Position numbers and translations under genes: made by a program. From an uncultured Nitrosopumilaceae archaeon (lineage in GTDB: Archaea > Thermoproteota > Nitrososphaeria > Nitrososphaerales > Nitrosopumilaceae): a DNA stretch of 20,495 nucleotides. Shown piece after piece: positions 16,745 through 20,495 of this stretch (positions are counted from its first letter, which is position 1; each line of letters begins with the position of its first letter). The stretch is taken from positions 1 through 20,495 of the forward strand of contig CALFHG010000214.1 in the NCBI GenBank assembly GCA_937875805.1, in the 5' to 3' direction. The notes under the pieces are model-generated. The model was not told the DNA's origin, made no database searches, and saw only the letters and a list, made by a program, of their open reading frames with translations.

Positions 16745-18160
16745 ATGACTAAGCTAATAGTTGCTAAATTTGGTGGTAGTGCAATAGGTCCAAATGGAGA
16801 AACCATACCTAAAATTATTCAACGCATTAGTGATTTGAAAATAGATGCCAAAGTCATTGCAGTTTTTTCAGCACCTCTAACAATTCATAATGAAAAAAAG
16901 TGCTCATTGACTGACATAATTTTAGAGCAAGGCAGAAATGCAGAAAATGGAATAACACCATCATTAGATATTGTAAAATCAACTTATCAAAAAATTCTAG
17001 AGATGGTTGATGATAAAAATAAGGAAAATTGCAAAAAAACTATTGATTTTCATTTAGAAAAAGCACAAAAAGCACTAGATGAGGCATTGAAAAACAAAGA
17101 ATTTGCAAATGAGACAAGATCTCAAGCATTGGCATTTTCAGGAGAAATTTTGATGTCACATGTGATGAATCATATTCTAAAAAGTAATAGTGTCACATCT
17201 GAAGCAGTTGAATTTGAGAGTTGGCCAATTGTTACTGACAACAATATTGAATTTACAAATTTTCTCATAGCAGAATCTAGAGAAAAAATGGGCAAGATAG
17301 TAGAGATGGTAGAAAAAAACGAGGTAGTTACAATTGGAGGATTTATCGGAAAAACAGTAGATAATATTCTTACCACATACGAGCGTGGAGGTTCAGATAG
17401 AACTGCAGCAGATCTAGGAATATTATTTCATAAAAAATATGAAACTAGTATTGATTTTGAAAAAGATAGTGCAGTGGTCTCAGCAGATCCAAAAATTGTA
17501 GACTCTGAATTAAGAGAAGTCATTCAATTGTCATACAATGAGGCAAGACTTGCAGGAATGTTTGGAATGAAGATTTTAGATCCAATTGCAATAAAAGAAA
17601 TTGTAGAAAATGGTGTAGACATGCCAATTACAATTACCAATATGAAAAATCCAGAGAAAATTACTACAATAAAGAGAAGTTTAGAAGAACAGAAAGGGCA
17701 TCCAATAAAAATAGTAACAGGAAAAGAGAATTGTTCTATATTTAGAATTGAAACTAATTGTATTCAAAAATTATTAACATCTTTAGAAAAAGACAAACAT
17801 TATAGTGAATTTATAATCCTATCACCATTTACAAAAGATGGTCTAGAATTCTCTAGAATTTTATTTTTAGATGGAGAATATGTAAAAAGAAATGAAAAAT
17901 ATCTTTTAGCATTTGATTCACTTGCTACAATAACATACAACAGAGGAGTCATAACATTGATCGGAGACGAGATGTGGAGAGTTCAACAAGTAGTTTCAAG
18001 AATTAGTGTAAAGATTGGTGAATCAGGATTAAACATATTGAATATGGATGCACAAGAAGAAACTTCAAGAATAATTATTGTTGTAGAAGATTCAGATAAC
18101 AATATTACAAAAGCCATCAAGGCAATTCACCAAGAAATATCAAAGATTAATTTTATTTAA
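16745..18160 (+). CDS. lysC: Aspartate kinase
   Basis: A 471-residue enzyme phosphorylating L-aspartate, the first step towards threonine, methionine, lysine and ectoine. The N-terminal amino-acid kinase domain shows KFGGSAIG (residues 8-15), the substrate block FSGEILMSHV, VVTIGGFIGK and GGSDRTAADL (215-224). The C-terminal third holds ACT domains, the last with NRGVITLIGDEM, VSRISVKIGESGLNILNMDA and SRIIIVVEDSD, so feedback control by an end-product amino acid is likely. The length matches single-function archaeal aspartate kinases and there is no fused homoserine dehydrogenase. The stop codon is followed by the gene-free structured stretch at 18161-18309. Confidence 0.95.
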   Translation: MTKLIVAKFGGSAIGPNGETIPKIIQRISDLKIDAKVIAVFSAPLTIHNEKKCSLTDIILEQGRNAENGITPSLDIVKSTYQKILEMVDDKNKENCKKTIDFHLEKAQKALDEALKNKEFANETRSQALAFSGEILMSHVMNHILKSNSVTSEAVEFESWPIVTDNNIEFTNFLIAESREKMGKIVEMVEKNEVVTIGGFIGKTVDNILTTYERGGSDRTAADLGILFHKKYETSIDFEKDSAVVSADPKIVDSELREVIQLSYNEARLAGMFGMKILDPIAIKEIVENGVDMPITITNMKNPEKITTIKRSLEEQKGHPIKIVTGKENCSIFRIETNCIQKLLTSLEKDKHYSEFIILSPFTKDGLEFSRILFLDGEYVKRNEKYLLAFDSLATITYNRGVITLIGDEMWRVQQVVSRISVKIGESGLNILNMDAQEETSRIIIVVEDSDNNITKAIKAIHQEISKINFI

Positions 18161-18290
18161 TGTAAGAGTGGCGTTACGGGATTTCTCCTGTAAACGCCAA
18201 CATGGGTTTATTCTTGGACCATTATCTAGAGTTAGTCCGGCGTTACCCAAAACACGCGATACAATAAGTTAGAATTTCTAGTATTTAGAC
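18161..18290 (+). ncRNA. Putative structured non-coding RNA with two ACA-flanked hairpins
   Basis: This gene-free stretch is less AT-rich than its surroundings. Hairpin one: GGCGTTACGGGA (18170-18181) pairs with TCCTGTAAACGCC (18186-18198), 12 pairs with one bulged A and a 4-nt loop. ACA follows at 18200-18202. Hairpin two: TGGGT (18203-18207) pairs with ACCCA (18245-18249) and GGAC (18216-18219) with GTCC (18235-18238), leaving an internal loop; ACA follows at 18252-18254. Hairpin-ACA units are the layout of archaeal H/ACA guide RNAs, but hairpin one lacks an internal pocket, so this is a suggestion. GGCGTTAC occurs twice (18170, 18239), so the strand GTAAACGCC could pair with either copy. 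Boundaries and strand are uncertain. Confidence 0.4.
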
Positions 18291-18308
18291 CTGATCTATA
18301 TAGATCAG
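18291..18308. repeat. Perfect 18-bp palindrome
   Basis: CTGATCTAT followed directly by ATAGATCAG, with no mismatch and no loop. It lies one base beyond the stop codon of the small membrane protein gene on the minus strand. It could be a dimeric protein's binding site, a promoter element for minus-strand RNA (it contains TATATA), or a 3' hairpin. Confidence 0.6.
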
Positions 18309-18309
18309 C

Positions 18310-18528
18310 TCACATACGCTCAGCTGCGTACCAAAAAACAATTCCAATACCCAAAATGACATACCACTTGAAATTATTCTTGTTCAGGAAAACATTAGAT
18401 GGGTTGAAATGCTCATCTTTGTAGGTAGTCAGACGAATCTTTCTCATTTCAAATGCCTGACCAAGCAAGCCTATTACAAGACAGGCAATTCCTGCAAAAC
18501 CTAAAATCCATTCCATGCTAGAAATCAT
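18310..18528 (-). CDS. Small two-helix membrane protein of unknown function
   Basis: A 72-residue protein with hydrophobic helices at about residues 5-25 and 53-69, joined by a polar loop carrying basic residues (EMRKIRLTTYKDEHFNP). No motif or family is recognised. Two nearby starts are possible: the ATG at 18528 and the ATG four codons inside (MEWILGF). The gene stands alone, reading away from the aminotransferase promoter, and its stop is followed immediately by an 18-bp palindrome. Confidence 0.7.
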   Translation of the reverse strand: MISSMEWILGFAGIACLVIGLLGQAFEMRKIRLTTYKDEHFNPSNVFLNKNNFKWYVILGIGIVFWYAAERM

Positions 18529-18583
18529 AATTAATTAGATATGTAGTTTCAGATACTACCAAAATCTGCAAATAAAGATAATT

Positions 18584-18593
18584 CTTTAAATTA
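18584..18593 (+). promoter_or_regulatory. TATA box of the branched-chain aminotransferase gene
   Basis: CTTTAAATTA centred about 27 nt before the ATG at 18615 is at the distance expected for a leaderless transcript; no Shine-Dalgarno sequence lies between. Confidence 0.55.
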
Positions 18594-18614
18594 GCATAGA
18601 TTTTTTGCTCTCCT

Positions 18615-19529
18615 ATGAAAGAAGTTGGTAAAATATGGATGAATGGAAAACTAGTACCATTCAAAGACGCCAAAGTTCACGTATTAACTCACGCATTACA
18701 CTATTCAACATCAATTTTTGAGGGAATTAGATGCTATGATACTCCAAGCGGATCGGCAATTTTTAGATTACCTGAACATGTCGATAGATTGTTCAAATCT
18801 GCAAAACTGTATTCAATGAAAATGCAATTCTCTAAAAAAATAATTTCAGATGCAATTGTAAAAACTGTACAAGCAGGAGGACTCAAAGAATCATACATTA
18901 GACCATTAGCGTATTATGGGTATGGAACAATGGGCTTAACCCCTACTACTAACAAAGTAGATGTTTCAATTTCTTGTTGGGAATGGAAAATGGGCGAATC
19001 AAAAGCAGGTAAATTTTCTGGAGCAAAATGTAAAGTATCTAGTTGGACCAAAATTGATTCAAGATCTCAACCAATGCAAGCAAAAGCTGCATCAAATTAT
19101 GCAAATGCAGCTCTTGCAAGAATGGAAGCATTAGAAAATGGATATGATGAAGCAATCATGTTAAACTATCACGGCAAAGTTGCAGAAGGTAGCGCTGAAA
19201 ACATTTTCGTTATTAAAGATGACATCATTCAAACTCCCCCACTTTCAGCAGGAGGATTAGAAGGAATTACTAGAGACAGTATTATACGAATTATTGAAAA
19301 GAACGGTGGTTTTGTAATTGAACAGGATCTAGATAGAGATGATCTTTACAATGCAGATGAAATTTTCATGACAGGAACTGCAGCTGAAATAAAGTCAGTA
19401 ACTCAGATAGACAAAGTAAAGATTGGAAGCGGGAAGATGGGCAGTATCACTAAAGCACTACAAAAATCATTTACGGATGTAGTCATGGGTAAAGATGAAA
19501 GATTCTTGCCTTGGTTAACATTTATCTAA
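18615..19529 (+). CDS. ilvE: Branched-chain amino acid aminotransferase
   Basis: A 304-residue fold-type IV PLP enzyme, the normal size. It transfers an amino group between glutamate and the 2-oxo acids of leucine, isoleucine and valine. Visible family blocks: KIWMNGKLVPFKDAKVHVLT at the N-terminus, SIFEGIRCYDT, YIRPLAYYG, the PLP lysine Lys157 in QAKAASNYANA, GYDEAIMLN followed by GKVAEGSAENIF, and the phosphate-binding turn FMTGTAAEIKSVT. D-amino-acid aminotransferase and aminodeoxychorismate lyase share the fold, but the EGIRCYDT and EGSAENIF blocks favour IlvE. The enzyme is cytoplasmic and transcribed alone from its own TATA box. Confidence 0.95.
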   Translation: MKEVGKIWMNGKLVPFKDAKVHVLTHALHYSTSIFEGIRCYDTPSGSAIFRLPEHVDRLFKSAKLYSMKMQFSKKIISDAIVKTVQAGGLKESYIRPLAYYGYGTMGLTPTTNKVDVSISCWEWKMGESKAGKFSGAKCKVSSWTKIDSRSQPMQAKAASNYANAALARMEALENGYDEAIMLNYHGKVAEGSAENIFVIKDDIIQTPPLSAGGLEGITRDSIIRIIEKNGGFVIEQDLDRDDLYNADEIFMTGTAAEIKSVTQIDKVKIGSGKMGSITKALQKSFTDVVMGKDERFLPWLTFI

Positions 19530-19569
19530 ATTCCATGAAGTTTTTTACCAACAATATAGATTAGAGATT

Positions 19570-19731
19570 ATGGATTCATGCGCTTCTGGTGAAACATATG
19601 AAATTTGCTGGTTTTGCAGAAAAGGACGCCATAATGATTGTATGAAAGAAATCCCTACACAAGGAAAGTCAGACGGTCCGCATGATTGCACATTTGATAC
19701 CAAACTTGTTCCATGCAAATGCCAGCACTAA
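19570..19731 (+). CDS. 53-residue Cys-rich mini-protein, probably zinc-binding
   Basis: A short frame from ATG 19570 to TAA 19729-19731. The product has seven cysteines at 4, 13, 16, 24, 40, 49 and 51 plus histidines at 21, 38 and 53. Key parts are ICWFCRKGRHNDCMKE and PHDCTFDTKLVPCKCQH. Paired CxxC and CxC spacing is typical of a small metal-binding fold and very unlikely by chance in AT-rich DNA, where Cys codons are rare. There is no signal peptide, so it is presumably cytoplasmic. No family is recognised. It lies between the aminotransferase (40 nt upstream) and the methyltransferase (38 nt downstream), all on one strand. Confidence 0.72.
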   Translation: MDSCASGETYEICWFCRKGRHNDCMKEIPTQGKSDGPHDCTFDTKLVPCKCQH

Positions 19732-19769
19732 ACAATTAGTATCAAATACAGCTTTATTTGAAAAATTCT

Positions 19770-20324
19770 ATGAGTTACAATGAAGAATTTTGGAATAAAT
19801 ATTCAGATGAGAATGAATCACGATATAATGAAGAATTTGCAAAATTTACACGAGATTTAGCTACTTCTTTGCAGTGTACAAGTGTTCTAGAAGTAGGATG
19901 TGGTACTGGAATTGATTTAAGACTATTTCCAGATACATTTGAAATTCACGGAATTGATCTAAATGATCATGCACTAGACATTGCAAAAGAAAAACTATCC
20001 ATTGCTAATTTTAAGAACGGAGACATTACAAAATTGCCTTTTGAAAACTCATCAATTGATTTTGTTTTTACTCATGGATTAATGAATTATCTAGATGATG
20101 AGACATTAAAAAAAGGAATTGCAGAAATGTTTAGAGTGTCTAAAAAATGGATAATGAATTGTGAGAAATTTGAAGAAACAGAAAAACAGATTGATGAAAA
20201 CCAAAAATCACGCAACATGCAAAATAGATGGTCAGACTATAAAGTAAAATTTGTCAGTAACGTGGATATGCATGAGGACATTGAACCTGATAAAAATAGA
20301 TTCACTCTGTTAAAAAAACTATGA
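19770..20324 (+). CDS. Class I SAM-dependent methyltransferase
   Basis: About 184 residues from the ATG at 19770. A TTG at 19758 is in frame and would add four residues; I prefer the ATG because MSYNEEFWNKYSDE is a typical start for this group. The SAM-binding motif I is VLEVGCGTGIDLRLF, motif II contains FEIHGIDLNDHALDIAKEKL, and motif post-II is NGDITKLPFENSSIDFVFTH. The C-terminal part is short, lacking the long substrate cap of many relatives. The substrate is unknown. It converges on the histidine kinase gene with only a 3-nt gap between stop codons. Confidence 0.87.
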   Translation: MSYNEEFWNKYSDENESRYNEEFAKFTRDLATSLQCTSVLEVGCGTGIDLRLFPDTFEIHGIDLNDHALDIAKEKLSIANFKNGDITKLPFENSSIDFVFTHGLMNYLDDETLKKGIAEMFRVSKKWIMNCEKFEETEKQIDENQKSRNMQNRWSDYKVKFVSNVDMHEDIEPDKNRFTLLKKL

Positions 20325-20327
20325 TTT

Positions 20328-20495
20328 CTACTCAGTATTAATTTTGGATAATTGTAATAATTTTGGCATTTGTATAGTAAATGTGGTAGGATTATTTTTT
20401 ACAGAAATTATTCCACCATGTTGTTCTATAATATTTTTACAGCTTGCCAGACCAAGACCAGTGCCTTTTTGTTTAGTAGTAAAAAGAGGTTCAAA
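20328..20495 (-). CDS. Histidine kinase C-terminus (HATPase domain), cut by window edge
   Basis: Only the last 55 codons are visible. They begin FEPLFTTKQKGTGLGLASCK, which is the F-box and G2 glycine box of the ATP-binding domain of sensor histidine kinases, followed by IIEQHGGIISV and the final strand TFTIQMP. The tail LLQLSKINTE ends at the stop 20328-20330. The sensor and phospho-histidine parts lie beyond the window, so the signal and partner are unknown. Confidence 0.88.
   Translation of the reverse strand, partial: FEPLFTTKQKGTGLGLASCKNIIEQHGGIISVKNNPTTFTIQMPKLLQLSKINTE

Overview
The window is strongly AT-rich DNA, very probably from an ammonia-oxidising archaeon of the Nitrosopumilus type (Nitrososphaerota/Thaumarchaeota). 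The main grounds are the 4-hydroxybutyryl-CoA dehydratase lying beside a large ADP-forming acyl-CoA synthetase, the pair that opens the 4-hydroxybutyrate half of the thaumarchaeal 3-hydroxypropionate/4-hydroxybutyrate carbon-fixation cycle. Supporting signs are TATA boxes 25-32 nt upstream of start codons (leaderless transcripts), archaeal tRNAs without encoded CCA, an archaeal-type signal peptidase with a Ser/His/Asp set, and secreted proteins of kinds common in this group. I see no insertion sequence, CRISPR array, prophage or integrase; this reads as ordinary chromosome.

Layout. 1-1901 (minus): the end of a secreted Met/His-rich protein gene and a dihydroorotase/hydantoinase-type amidohydrolase. 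1999-2235: a possible 25-residue membrane peptide and tRNA-Ala(CGC). 2261-4435: three separate genes whose products all end in the same kind of four-cysteine zinc ribbon, with thioredoxin among them. 4479-7136: signal peptidase I, a secreted or membrane-anchored CFI-box protein, and a lysyl-oxidase-like secreted copper enzyme. 7231-10926 (minus): the carbon-fixation pair, each gene with its own TATA box. 10990-12426 (minus): RNase H-like protein, a four-helix membrane protein, a three-helix membrane protein and a winged-helix regulator. 12530-15444: radical SAM protein, secreted His-rich protein, small helical protein, a membrane protein with a CPxC motif, and a seven-helix protein resembling PaxB/Pyr4-type membrane terpene cyclases. 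15529-18160: tRNA-Val(TAC), a GT-B glycosyltransferase and aspartate kinase. 18161-18309: a gene-free stretch with two strong hairpins and an 18-bp palindrome, probably a structured RNA. 18310-20495: small membrane protein, branched-chain aminotransferase, a 53-residue Cys-rich mini-protein, a methyltransferase and the C-terminus of a histidine kinase.

Functionally the window joins central carbon fixation with amino-acid synthesis (aspartate kinase, branched-chain aminotransferase), secretion (signal peptidase plus several exported proteins) and redox/metal chemistry (thioredoxin, zinc ribbons, copper-type lysyl oxidase, Met/His-rich exported protein). Nearly all genes are single transcription units or pairs, and many gene ends converge with very short gaps or overlaps. 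The features most worth following are the possible H/ACA-like RNA at 18161-18309, the membrane terpene-cyclase candidate, the lysyl oxidase with its full cofactor residue set, the Met-rich exported protein, and the Cys-rich mini-protein.
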